A stretch of DNA of 64,000 nt from Pantoea sp. Ap-967 (GTDB lineage: Bacteria; Pseudomonadota; Gammaproteobacteria; Pseudomonadales; Pseudomonadaceae): NCBI RefSeq assembly GCF_011752565.1, contig NZ_VWXK01000014.1, positions 99,953 through 163,952 on the forward strand, given 5' to 3'. This document shows positions 50,116 through 58,482 of this stretch, piece after piece (within the stretch, counting starts at the first letter, position 1; each line of letters opens with the position of its first letter). The notes under the pieces were generated by a model. That model was not told the DNA's origin. It worked only from the letters and a program-made list of their open reading frames with translations, and searched no databases. The translations under genes and the position numbers were made by a program.

Positions 50116-51507
50116 ATGAACCTGCCGCTGTCCCTCAACCTGCTGGCGTTCCTGGCCCTGCTGCTAGGCCTGGCACAAACTGGCCGCACCGACTGGAGCC
50201 TGGCCAAGAAGGTGTTGCTTGGCCTGGCCATCGGCGTGCTGTTCGGCCTGGCGCTGCACACCCTCTACGGCGCCGGCCACCCGGTGCTCAAGGCCACCAT
50301 CGGCTGGCTCGACCTGGTCGGCAACGGCTACGTCGGCCTGTTGCAGATGATCGTGATGCCGCTGATCTTCGCCTCGATCCTCAGCGCCGTGGCACGCCTG
50401 CACAATGCCTCGTCGCTAGGCCGCATCAGCGTGCTGAGCATCGGCACCCTGCTGCTGACCACCGCCATCGCGGCGCTGATCGGCATCGTGCTCACCAACC
50501 TGTTTGGCCTGAGCGCCGAGGGCCTGGTGGCCGGTGCCCAGGAAAACGCGCGCATGCAGGTTATCCACAGCGACTACGCGGGCAAGGTCGCCGACCTCAA
50601 TATCCCGCAGTTGCTGCTGTCGTTCATCCCCAGCAACCCAGTAGGTGACCTGGCACGGGCCAAGCCCACCTCGATCATCAGCGTGGTGATCTTCGCCGTG
50701 TTCGTTGGCCTGGCCGCCCTGCAACTGATGAAGGACGATGCCGAGAAGGGCCAGCGCGCCCTGTCGGCCATCGACACCCTGCAGGCCTGGGTGATGCGCC
50801 TGGTGCGCGTGGTGATGAAGCTCACCCCGTATGGCGTGCTGGCGCTGATGACCAAGGTGGTGGCCAGCTCGAACCTGGAAGACATCCTCAAGCTGGGCAG
50901 CTTCGTGGTGGTGTCGTACCTGGGCCTGGCGTTGATGTTCGTGGTTCACGGCATCATCCTCGCCGCGACCGGCGTCAGCCCGCTGCGCTTCCTGCGCAAG
51001 GTGTGGCCGGTGCTGACCTTTGCCTTCACCAGCCGCTCCAGCGCGGCCAGCATTCCGCTGAACATCGAAGCGCAAACCCGCCGCCTGGGCGTGCCGCAGT
51101 CGATTGCCAGCTTCAGTGCCTCGTTCGGCACCACCATCGGCCAGAACGGCTGCGCCGGGCTCTACCCAGCCATGCTGGCGGTGATGGTGGCGCCAGCGGT
51201 GGGCATCGATACCTTCGACCCACTGTGGATCGCGACCCTGGTGGCCATCGTCACCTTGAGTTCGGCAGGGGTTGCCGGGGTGGGCGGTGGTGCGACGTTC
51301 GCTGCACTGATCGTGCTGCCGGCCATGGGCTTGCCGGTCGAACTGGTGGCGTTGCTGATTTCGGTGGAGCCGTTGATCGACATGGGCCGCACGGCGCTGA
51401 ACGTGAATGGGTCGATGACCGCCGGTGTGGTGACCAGCCAGTTGTTGAAAGAGACTGACAAGGATGTGCTAGCCGGCGATGAGCATGCCGAGTTGAGCCA
51501 TACCTGA
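50116..51507 (+). CDS. tcyP: L-cystine/dicarboxylate-type symporter (TcyP family)
   Basis: The 463-residue protein belongs to the dicarboxylate/amino acid:cation (Na+ or H+) symporter family. It has about 8-10 membrane helices, the family motif FTSRSSAASIPLNIEAQTRRLGV (hairpin loop HP1), SFGTTIGQNGCAGLYPAMLAV and a C-terminal helix with DMGRTALNVNGSMTAGVV. Length and the NGCAGLYPAM sequence fit TcyP/YdjN, a cystine importer, better than GltP or DctA. The exact substrate remains inferred. Confidence 0.82.
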   Translation: MNLPLSLNLLAFLALLLGLAQTGRTDWSLAKKVLLGLAIGVLFGLALHTLYGAGHPVLKATIGWLDLVGNGYVGLLQMIVMPLIFASILSAVARLHNASSLGRISVLSIGTLLLTTAIAALIGIVLTNLFGLSAEGLVAGAQENARMQVIHSDYAGKVADLNIPQLLLSFIPSNPVGDLARAKPTSIISVVIFAVFVGLAALQLMKDDAEKGQRALSAIDTLQAWVMRLVRVVMKLTPYGVLALMTKVVASSNLEDILKLGSFVVVSYLGLALMFVVHGIILAATGVSPLRFLRKVWPVLTFAFTSRSSAASIPLNIEAQTRRLGVPQSIASFSASFGTTIGQNGCAGLYPAMLAVMVAPAVGIDTFDPLWIATLVAIVTLSSAGVAGVGGGATFAALIVLPAMGLPVELVALLISVEPLIDMGRTALNVNGSMTAGVVTSQLLKETDKDVLAGDEHAELSHT

Positions 51508-51531
51508 TAGAAATGGGGCCGCTTTGCGGCC

Positions 51532-51605
51532 CATCGCGACCTCTGGTCGCTCCTACCTGGGAATGAACCGCTTAGCCGTCGTAGGAGCGACCAAAGGTCG
51601 CGATG
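51532..51605. repeat. inverted pair of REP elements (GACC variant)
   Basis: Reverse copy at 51532-51556 and forward copy at 51581-51605 carry a GCGACC/GGTCGC stem in place of the GCGAGC/GCTCGC stem of the other copies. They lie between convergent tcyP and folA. Confidence 0.85.
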
Positions 51606-51629
51606 GGCTGCAAAGCAGCCCCTTCGATC

Positions 51630-52145
51630 TCAAACCCTATCCCAGACCTCGAAGTGATAAGCCGGCTTGCCTTCCTCAGCCTGCGCCTCACTCGACACCC
51701 GCTGCCACTGGCCCTCATCGAACTCGGGGAACCACGCATCCCCCTCTGGCGCCAGCTCCACCCGGGTCAGGTACATCCGGCTCACCAGCCCCTTTTCCAG
51801 CGCCTGCCCATAAAGCTGCGCCCCGCCAATCAGCATCAGCTCACCAACGCCCTGCTCCCGCGCCCATTGCTCGGCCCGGGCAAGCGCCGCTTCGAGCGAG
51901 GCGAACACCTCGGCCCCGGCCAGTTCCAGCCCGGCCTGCCGGCTGACCACGATGTTCAACCGCCCAGGCAATGGCCGGCCCAGCGAGTCCCAGGTCTTGC
52001 GCCCCATGATGATCGGCTTGCCCAGGGTGGTGGCCTTGAAATACTTGAAGTCCCCCGGCAGGTGCCAGGGCATGGTGTTGTCGATGCCGATTACGCGGTT
52101 CTCGGCGTGAGCCGCGATCAGGCTGAGGGGAAGTGATGTATTCAT
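51630..52145 (-). CDS. folA: dihydrofolate reductase
   Basis: FolA reduces dihydrofolate to tetrahydrofolate with NADPH. The 171-residue protein has LSLIAAHAENRVIGIDNTMPWHLPGDFKYFK with the active-site Trp and Asp, PIIMGRKTWDSLGRPLPGR and ELMLIGGAQLYGQAL. ATG at 52145 starts MNTSLPLSLIAAHAENR. It is divergent from the DUF2868 gene. Confidence 0.96.
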   Translation of the reverse strand: MNTSLPLSLIAAHAENRVIGIDNTMPWHLPGDFKYFKATTLGKPIIMGRKTWDSLGRPLPGRLNIVVSRQAGLELAGAEVFASLEAALARAEQWAREQGVGELMLIGGAQLYGQALEKGLVSRMYLTRVELAPEGDAWFPEFDEGQWQRVSSEAQAEEGKPAYHFEVWDRV

Positions 52146-52210
52146 GCCAGCGAGGATAGCACCGGGCGTGTGGGTTATGCTTGGCCCTGAACCGTGCAAT
52201 GGAAGACCTT

Positions 52211-53590
52211 GTGACTGCTCCCACCCCCCTGGACAAGCGCTGGCTCACCGAAGCGGTACGCCTGCGCGAGGAACATGCAGGCCTGCTGGACGACCAGGAG
52301 GCCAACCGCCACGCCCGCCAGCAGGGCGGCGACCTGGCTACACGCATTGAAACCCGCGCGCTGTTCCTGGCCGAGCGCGATGGCATCGCCGGCGCCCTGC
52401 GCCACTGGAAGCAAGGCGCCCGCCTGGCCCTGCTGGCCTTGATGCTGGTCGCCGTGTTCAGCGGCGCCGGCCTTGGGTTGGCGGCCCTCGGCGACGGCCA
52501 GCGCCCGGTCAATGTGTTCTGGGCCCTGGGCAGCCTGCTGGGGCTGAACCTGCTGATGCTGCTGGGCTGGGCCGTGGGCTTCACCCTGAGCGGCGAACAC
52601 GGCGCCAGCCTGGGCCGGCTGTGGCTGTGGCTCAGCGAACGCTTCGCCCGTGATGCCAAGGCCGCGCACCTGGCCCCGGCGCTGCTGGTGCTGCTGCAGC
52701 GCCAGCGCCTCACCCGCTGGCTGCTCGGCGCGCTGGTGCATGGCCTGTGGCTGCTGGCGATGCTGGCGGCCCTGGCGATGCTGCTCACGCTGCTCGCCAC
52801 CCGGCGCTACGGGTTCGTCTGGGAAACCACCCTGCTGGCCGCCGACCCGTTCATCCACCTGACCCAAGCGCTTGGCGCGCTGCCTTCGCTGCTCGGTTTC
52901 GCCGTGCCGGACGAGGCCATGATCCGCGCCAGCGGCGACACCCTTCCCGGCCTCGACATTGCCCGCCAGGCCTGGGCCAGTTGGCTGCTCGGTGTGGTGC
53001 TGATATACGGCCTGCTGCCGCGCCTGCTGCTGGCCGGGCTATGCCTGTGGCGCTGGCGCCGGGGGCGCGCCCACCTGGCGCTGGACCTCAGCCTGCCCGG
53101 GTTTGCCCCGTTGCGTGATGCGCTGATGCCCCGCAGCGAGCGCATCGGCGTACAGGATGCGGCCCCCGACGCCCTGCCGCAGTACCAGGCAGGCCAGCTG
53201 GAAAGCGGCAGCAGCGGCGCCTTGCTGGTAGGCCTGGAACTGGACGACCAACGCCCATGGCCGCCAGCCCTGCCAGCAACGGTGACAGACGCCGGCGTGC
53301 TCGACAGCCGCGAGTCACGCAACCGGCTGCTTGAACAGCTCAGCCGCTTCCCCCCGGCACGCCTGGCAATTGCCTGCGACCCACGGCGCTCGCCCGACCG
53401 CGGTAGCCTGGCGTTGCTGGCCGAGCTTGCACGCAATGCCGGGGCCACCCGTGTCTGGTTGCTACAGGCGGCCCCGGGCGAGGCCCTGGACAGCCATCGC
53501 CTGGGCGACTGGCACGACGCCCTCGACCGCCTCGGCCTGCCCCATGCCAGCACCTCACCCCTGACCTGGCTGGAGCATGGCCATGACTGA
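52211..53590 (+). CDS. DUF2868-family membrane protein
   Basis: The 459-residue protein (GTG start preceded by GGAAG; an ATG four codons upstream is an alternative) begins VTAPTPLDKRWLTEAVRLREEHAG. It has four or five membrane helices: about residues 76-96, 108-128, 172-200 and 265-285. A large soluble C-terminal region (about 290-459) carries LALDLSLPGFAPLRDALMPRSERIG. No enzyme motif was recognised. It overlaps the following GTPase gene by 8 nt and always appears with it in relatives, which suggests a two-protein complex. Confidence 0.78.
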   Translation: MTAPTPLDKRWLTEAVRLREEHAGLLDDQEANRHARQQGGDLATRIETRALFLAERDGIAGALRHWKQGARLALLALMLVAVFSGAGLGLAALGDGQRPVNVFWALGSLLGLNLLMLLGWAVGFTLSGEHGASLGRLWLWLSERFARDAKAAHLAPALLVLLQRQRLTRWLLGALVHGLWLLAMLAALAMLLTLLATRRYGFVWETTLLAADPFIHLTQALGALPSLLGFAVPDEAMIRASGDTLPGLDIARQAWASWLLGVVLIYGLLPRLLLAGLCLWRWRRGRAHLALDLSLPGFAPLRDALMPRSERIGVQDAAPDALPQYQAGQLESGSSGALLVGLELDDQRPWPPALPATVTDAGVLDSRESRNRLLEQLSRFPPARLAIACDPRRSPDRGSLALLAELARNAGATRVWLLQAAPGEALDSHRLGDWHDALDRLGLPHASTSPLTWLEHGHD

Positions 53591-54947
53591 GCCACTGAAA
53601 CTGGCCGTGGTCGGCCACACCAACGTTGGCAAAACCTCGCTGCTGCGCACGCTCACCCGGGACGTCGGCTTCGGTGAGGTGTCCCACCGCCCCAGCACCA
53701 CCCGCCATGTCGAAGGTGCGCGCTTATCGGTGGACGGCGAGCCGCTGCTGGAGCTGTATGACACCCCCGGCCTGGAAGATGCCATCGCCCTGCTCGACTA
53801 CCTCGAACGCCTGGAGCGCCCCGGCGAACGGCTGGACGGCCCCGCCCGGCTCGAACGCTTTCTACAGGGCAGCGAAGCGCGCCAGCGCTTCGAGCAGGAA
53901 GCCAAGGTGTTGCGCCAGCTGCTGGCCAGCAACGCCGGCTTGTACGTGATCGATGCCCGCGAACCGGTGCTGGCCAAATACCGTGACGAACTGCAAGTGC
54001 TGGCCAGTTGCGGCAAACCACTGCTGCCGGTGCTCAATTTCGTCGCCAGCAGCCAGCACCGCGAGCCGCAATGGCGTGAAGCCCTTGCCCGGCTTGGGCT
54101 TCACGCGCTGGTGCGGTTCGACAGCGTGGCGCCGCCGGAAGATGGCGAACGCCGGCTGTACGAGACGTTGGCCTTGTTGCTGGAGGACGCCCGCCCGGCC
54201 TTGCAGCGGCTGATCGACGACCAGCAGGCCCAACGCCTGGCCCGCCGGCACAGCGGCAAGCGGCTGATCGCCGAACTGCTGCTGGACTGCGCCGCCTGCC
54301 GGCGCAGTGTCGAAGCCGAGCCGGCCGCCGAAGCCAAGGCCATCGAGGCCTTGCGCCAGGACGTGCGCCAGCGTGAGCAACGCTGTGTGGAAGCGCTGCT
54401 CAAGCTGTACGGTTTTCGCCGCGAGGATGCCAATGCCGGGGACCTGCCGCTGCTGGACGGGCGCTGGGGGGATGACCTGTTCAACCCTGAGACGCTGAAA
54501 TTACTCGGCGTGCGGCTGGGGAGCGGCGTGGCTGCGGGTGCGGCTGCCGGTGCCGGGGTCGATTTGCTGGTGGGCGGGCTCACGCTGGGCGCGGCCGCGT
54601 TGGCAGGCGCGATTGCCGGTGGTGCGCTGCAAACCGCGCGCAACTATGGGGCGCGCTTGATGGGCAAGCTCAAAGGCCAGCGCGAGCTGACCGTGGATGA
54701 CACGGTGCTGCGGCTACTGGCGTTGCGTCAGCAGCAGTTGATGGTGGCGCTGGAGGCGCGCGGGCATGCGGCGCAGGACAGCATTCGGCTGGCGGCGGTG
54801 GATGAAAAAGCGTGGCGCGAGGGCAAGCTGCCCGAGGCCTTGGGCAAGGCCCGGGCGCACCCGCAGTGGTCCACGCTCAACCCTGGGGCGAAGGTGAACC
54901 AGGCCGAGCGGCAGGAGCAGCTTGAGGCGTTGGTTTTGCAGATTTGA
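53583..54947 (+). CDS. DUF3482-family GTPase with glycine-rich membrane segment
   Basis: The 454-residue protein has an Era/MnmE-like G domain: P-loop GHTNVGKTSLL (residues 11-21), switch I RPSTTRHVEG, and G3 LYDTPGLEDA. The G4 NKxD motif is not evident. A C-terminal part holds a Gly/Ala-rich hydrophobic stretch (GSGVAAGAAAGAGVDLLVGG, around 54520-54580) reminiscent of glycine-zipper membrane inserts. ATG at 53583 has GGAG at 7-nt spacing; ATG two codons upstream is less likely. The function is unknown. Confidence 0.78.
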   Translation: MTEPLKLAVVGHTNVGKTSLLRTLTRDVGFGEVSHRPSTTRHVEGARLSVDGEPLLELYDTPGLEDAIALLDYLERLERPGERLDGPARLERFLQGSEARQRFEQEAKVLRQLLASNAGLYVIDAREPVLAKYRDELQVLASCGKPLLPVLNFVASSQHREPQWREALARLGLHALVRFDSVAPPEDGERRLYETLALLLEDARPALQRLIDDQQAQRLARRHSGKRLIAELLLDCAACRRSVEAEPAAEAKAIEALRQDVRQREQRCVEALLKLYGFRREDANAGDLPLLDGRWGDDLFNPETLKLLGVRLGSGVAAGAAAGAGVDLLVGGLTLGAAALAGAIAGGALQTARNYGARLMGKLKGQRELTVDDTVLRLLALRQQQLMVALEARGHAAQDSIRLAAVDEKAWREGKLPEALGKARAHPQWSTLNPGAKVNQAERQEQLEALVLQI

Positions 54948-54965
54948 TTCAGCAGGTTCGGCCCT

Positions 54966-55010
54966 TTCGCGGGGCAAGCCCGCTCCTACAGATCCCTTGC
55001 CCCGCAAAAG
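54966..55010 (-). repeat. REP element with degenerate partner
   Basis: A reverse REP (TTCGCGGGGCAAGCCCGCTC then CTACA, 54966-54990) is followed by only half of a second copy (CTTGCCCCGCAAAAGGG). Confidence 0.8.
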
Positions 55011-55027
55011 GGCCGGCACAGGCAACC

Positions 55028-55576
55028 TCAAAGCAGGCCCAAGGCCTTCTTCCTCAGCACCCCCAAATCCACCAACGGCACCCCTACCTCCTTGGCCATC
55101 TCATCCCACTCACGCATCCGCAGGCTCACCGCAAACAGCGGATCCCCTTCGAATGCATCCGCTTCCGCCTCGCTCATCACCCCGCCCTGGTACCCCAGGG
55201 TCCGCCGGCTGGCCTCGCTCAGCCGGTCGTAGTACCCCGGCTGGCGCAAGGTCAGGTAGCGCTTGGCTTCCACGTGGTACTGCACCAGCCGCGCCATGCG
55301 CTCGCCGAAGCCACAACGGCGCAGGTACTCGGCACCGATGCGCTCGTGGCTGGCCACACCATAACCGCCCATGCTGGCGTCACCACCGCACAGGTGGCCG
55401 ATGTCGTGGAAGAAAGCCGCCAGCACCACTTCGTCGTCGAAGCCCTCGGCCATGGCCAACTGCGCAGCCTGGGACATGTGTTCGAGCTGGGTGATGGCTT
55501 CGCCGATGTAGTCGTCAGTGCCGTGGCGCTCATACAGGGCGAAGGTGGTGTCGATGATTTGCGTTGGGGTGGGCAT
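55028..55576 (-). CDS. PhnZ-like HD-domain mixed-valent iron oxygenase (phosphonate-associated)
   Basis: The 182-residue protein matches the HD oxygenase family that cleaves C-P bonds of hydroxylated aminoethylphosphonates. All six positions expected for the two-iron site are present: H33, H57, D58, H77, H102 and D159 (FFHDIGH; ASHERIG; QYHVEAK; MREWDE). The substrate-gating Tyr/Glu pair is Y23 and E26 in YIGEAITQLEH. It lies downstream of the phosphonate-type importer genes, separated by a REP hairpin. The usual Fe/2-oxoglutarate hydroxylase partner (PhnY/TmpA) is not in the window. Confidence 0.78.
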   Translation of the reverse strand: MPTPTQIIDTTFALYERHGTDDYIGEAITQLEHMSQAAQLAMAEGFDDEVVLAAFFHDIGHLCGGDASMGGYGVASHERIGAEYLRRCGFGERMARLVQYHVEAKRYLTLRQPGYYDRLSEASRRTLGYQGGVMSEAEADAFEGDPLFAVSLRMREWDEMAKEVGVPLVDLGVLRKKALGLL

Positions 55577-55607
55577 CGGAATCTTGTCCTGGCTTTAGAG
55601 CGTGGCG

Positions 55608-55682
55608 GCCCCTTCGCGGGGCAAGCCCGCTCCTACAGACTGCGCACGGTTGTAGGAGCGGGCTTGCCCCGCGAAGGGGCCA
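55608..55682. repeat. inverted REP pair with about 30-bp near-perfect arms
   Basis: Two opposing REPs (55608-55636 and 55651-55682) have arms complementary over about 30 nt (GGCCCCTTCGCGGGGC...), with a short loop. They can form one long hairpin in the mRNA between aepX and the HD oxygenase gene. Confidence 0.9.
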
Positions 55683-55700
55683 AACCTGCCCAATGCAATT

Positions 55701-56726
55701 CTACTGCTGGGCAACTTTCTCCGACTTGCCGTCATAGCGCTTGCGCCATTCCGTCAGGATCTGGTCGCGGTTCTTCGAGGCCCAGGCAAAGTCGTTCTTG
55801 ATCAGGCGCTGCTCATAGTCCGCCGGCAGCTCGGTCTGTGGCTTGGCAATGCCCGGCGCGGCCAGCACGGCGAAGTTGTCCTTGTACAACTCCATGGCCG
55901 CCGGGCTTGCCGAGAAGTCAGCCAGGCGCTTGGCCGCATCGGCCTTGGGCGAGCCCTTGATCACTGCAGTAGCCTCGATCTCCCAGCCCAGGCCTTCCTT
56001 CGGCAGCACGATATCCAGCGGCGCACCCTGGCGCTTGAGCTGCACAGCCGGGTACTCGAAGGAAATACCGATCGGGAACTCACCCGCCGCCGCCAGCTTG
56101 CACGGTTTGGAACCGGAGTGAACGTACTGGCCGATGTTCTGGTGCAGCGCATCCATGTAGGCCCAGCCCTGCGGCTCGCCATAGGTCTGCAACCAGGCGC
56201 TCACGTCAAGGAAGCCGGTGCCCGAGGACGCCGGGTTGGGCATGACGATCTTGCCCTTGTACTCCGGCTTGGTCAGGTCCTGCCAGCTTACAGGCTTGCT
56301 CAGGCCCTGCTTCTCGGCTTCGACGGTGTTGAAGCAGATGGTCGCGGCCCACACGTCCATGCCCACCCAGGCAGGTGGGTTGGCGGCGTCACGGTAGTTG
56401 GCGGAGATCTTGCCCAGGTCTTTCGGCGCGTAGGCTTCAAGCATGCCGTTCTGGTCGAGGATGGCCAGGCTGGAAGCGGCCAGGCCCCACACCGCGTCGG
56501 CCTGTGGGCGGTCTTTCTCGGCCAGCAGCTTGGCGGTGATGATGCCGGTGGAATCACGCACCCACTTGATCTCGATGTCCGGGTTGGCCTTCTCGAAGGC
56601 CTGCTTGTAGCTCTTGAGCTGTTCGGCTTCCAGGGCGGTGTAGACGGTCAGCTGGGTAGCGGCGGCCGACGCCTGCAGGCTGAAGACGGCGGATACGGCA
56701 GCGGCAAGTGCAAGGGGCTTGAACAT
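55701..56726 (-). CDS. aepX: 2-aminoethylphosphonate-type ABC transporter substrate-binding protein
   Basis: The 341-residue periplasmic protein has a signal peptide (LALAAAVSAVFSLQASA) and a type II binding-protein fold (QLTVYTALEAEQLKSYKQAFEK, DSTGIITAKLLAEKDRPQADAVW, MPNPASSGTGFLDVSAW, FPIGISFEYPAVQLKR). It belongs to the iron/aminoethylphosphonate-binding group (PhnS/AepX). The HD oxygenase gene and matching permease and ATPase genes support a phosphonate substrate; ferric iron is the main alternative. Confidence 0.78.
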   Translation of the reverse strand: MFKPLALAAAVSAVFSLQASAAATQLTVYTALEAEQLKSYKQAFEKANPDIEIKWVRDSTGIITAKLLAEKDRPQADAVWGLAASSLAILDQNGMLEAYAPKDLGKISANYRDAANPPAWVGMDVWAATICFNTVEAEKQGLSKPVSWQDLTKPEYKGKIVMPNPASSGTGFLDVSAWLQTYGEPQGWAYMDALHQNIGQYVHSGSKPCKLAAAGEFPIGISFEYPAVQLKRQGAPLDIVLPKEGLGWEIEATAVIKGSPKADAAKRLADFSASPAAMELYKDNFAVLAAPGIAKPQTELPADYEQRLIKNDFAWASKNRDQILTEWRKRYDGKSEKVAQQ

Positions 56727-56756
56727 GATGCGGTTCCTATCAGTGTGGGCAGTCGG

Positions 56757-58481
56757 TCAATGGCTGGGCGCACGCTGGCGCCAGGCCTGGGAGCGGCGCA
56801 GCAGGCCGCGGGAAGCGCCAGCCAGCAGCAGGGAAGCCGCCGCGCTGGTCAACAGGATCAGGGTCGACATGGCGGCAGCGCCGCCGACGTTGCCGGCATC
56901 GTCCATGTTCAGCACGGCGACGGCGGCAAGGATGGTGTCGGGGCTGTAGAGGAAGATCGCCGCCGACACGGTGGTCATCGCGGACACGAACAGGTAGCGG
57001 ATGATGTCCAGCAGCGCCGGCAGGCAGATCGGCACGGTCACCCGCACGAAATGCTTGTACAGCGGCGCCTTGAGCGACAGCGCGGCGGCCTCGAACTCGC
57101 CGTCGAGCTGGCGCAGGGCGGTGGCGGCGGTCATCTGCGCGGTGGTCAGGTAGTGGGCGATGGTGCACAGCACCAGCAGCGCCATGCTGCCGTAGAACAC
57201 GTGCAGCGGGTTGTCGCTCAGGTTGAAGAAGAACACGTAGCCCAGGCCCAGCACCAAGCCTGGCACCGCCATGGGGATGAAGCTGAGCAGGCGCAAGGCT
57301 TGGTTGAGCAGGCGCTGACCCTGGGTTTTCTCCATCAGGTAGGCACCGGTGAAAATCACGAGGCTGCCGATCAAGGCGGTACACAGGGCCATGGTGACGC
57401 TGTTGCGGTAGGCCAGCCAGCCGCCACCGGCGGTGTCGTCGAACAGGTAGTGCTTGAACGACAGGGTCAGGTTGTAGGGCCAGAAGGTCACCAAGGATGA
57501 GTACACCGCCATGCCGATCACCGCCAGCAAGGCCGCGCACACCAGCAGCACGATGGCCAGGAAGCAGGCATCGCGGGCCCGCGACGGTTTGGGCTCGAAC
57601 ACTTGCGCACGGCCACTCATGGCCTCGCCCTGGCGCCGGCGCAGCCAGGCATCGACGCCGAAGCTGAGCAATGCCGGCACCAGCAACACCATGCCGATCA
57701 GTGCGCCACGGCCGAACTGCTGCTGGCCGACCACCGCCTTGTAGGCTTCCAGCGCCAGCACCTGGTAGTCGCCGCCCACCACCACGGGCACGCCGAAGTC
57801 GGTGATGGTCAGGGTGAACACCAGGCAGAACGCAGCGAACACCGCCTGGCGCGTGGCCGGCCAGGTGATGCTGCAGAACGCGCGCCAAGGGCCTGCGCCC
57901 ATGCTCGATGCGGCATCGAACAGCCGTGCATCGGCCAGCGACAGGGCCGACAGCAGGATCATCAGCGCATGGGGGAAGGTGTAGATGGCTTCACCCAGCA
58001 CAATGCCCCAGAAGCCGTAGATGTTGTCGTGGATCAGGCTGCGCAGCAGGCCTTGGTTGCCGAACAGGTACACCAGGGCGATGGCCGGCAGCATCGACGG
58101 CGCCAGCAGCGGTAGCAGCGAGATGCCCCGCCACAGGCCTTTGGCCGGAATCAGGGTGCGTTGCAAGGCGTAGGCAAACAGGTAGGCCAGCGGCACCACG
58201 ATCGCCGCCACGCTGAAGGCCACCGCCAGGCTGTTGCCCAGCAACCAGCGGAAGTTGTCGCTGGCGAACAGTTCCCGGGCGGCCAGCACACCGCCCCCCT
58301 GGCCGGCTTCACCACTGAAGCCTTTCCAGAAAATCGCCAGCAGCGGCATCACCACCGCCAGCATCAGAAGGGCCAGCAGCAGGCTCTTGCCACCGACGAC
58401 GAACAGGCGATCACCCAAGGCGACGTCGCTGCGTCGCGCGTGCCTGGCTTGGGGCAGCGGCAGGGACATTGGCGCGGCCAT
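56757..58481 (-). CDS. aepW: aminoethylphosphonate-type ABC transporter permease (two fused halves)
   Basis: The 574-residue protein contains two binding-protein-dependent permease domains in tandem, about 12 membrane helices. Each half carries an EAA-like loop: DARLFDAASSMGAGPWRAF (first) and DGEFEAAALSLKAPLYKHF (second), which contact the ATPase. This FbpB-like fused layout is usual for the AEP/iron importer family. ATG at 58481 begins one nucleotide after the ATPase stop, so the genes are tightly coupled. Confidence 0.82.
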   Translation of the reverse strand: MAAPMSLPLPQARHARRSDVALGDRLFVVGGKSLLLALLMLAVVMPLLAIFWKGFSGEAGQGGGVLAARELFASDNFRWLLGNSLAVAFSVAAIVVPLAYLFAYALQRTLIPAKGLWRGISLLPLLAPSMLPAIALVYLFGNQGLLRSLIHDNIYGFWGIVLGEAIYTFPHALMILLSALSLADARLFDAASSMGAGPWRAFCSITWPATRQAVFAAFCLVFTLTITDFGVPVVVGGDYQVLALEAYKAVVGQQQFGRGALIGMVLLVPALLSFGVDAWLRRRQGEAMSGRAQVFEPKPSRARDACFLAIVLLVCAALLAVIGMAVYSSLVTFWPYNLTLSFKHYLFDDTAGGGWLAYRNSVTMALCTALIGSLVIFTGAYLMEKTQGQRLLNQALRLLSFIPMAVPGLVLGLGYVFFFNLSDNPLHVFYGSMALLVLCTIAHYLTTAQMTAATALRQLDGEFEAAALSLKAPLYKHFVRVTVPICLPALLDIIRYLFVSAMTTVSAAIFLYSPDTILAAVAVLNMDDAGNVGGAAAMSTLILLTSAAASLLLAGASRGLLRRSQAWRQRAPSH

Positions 58482-58482
58482 C

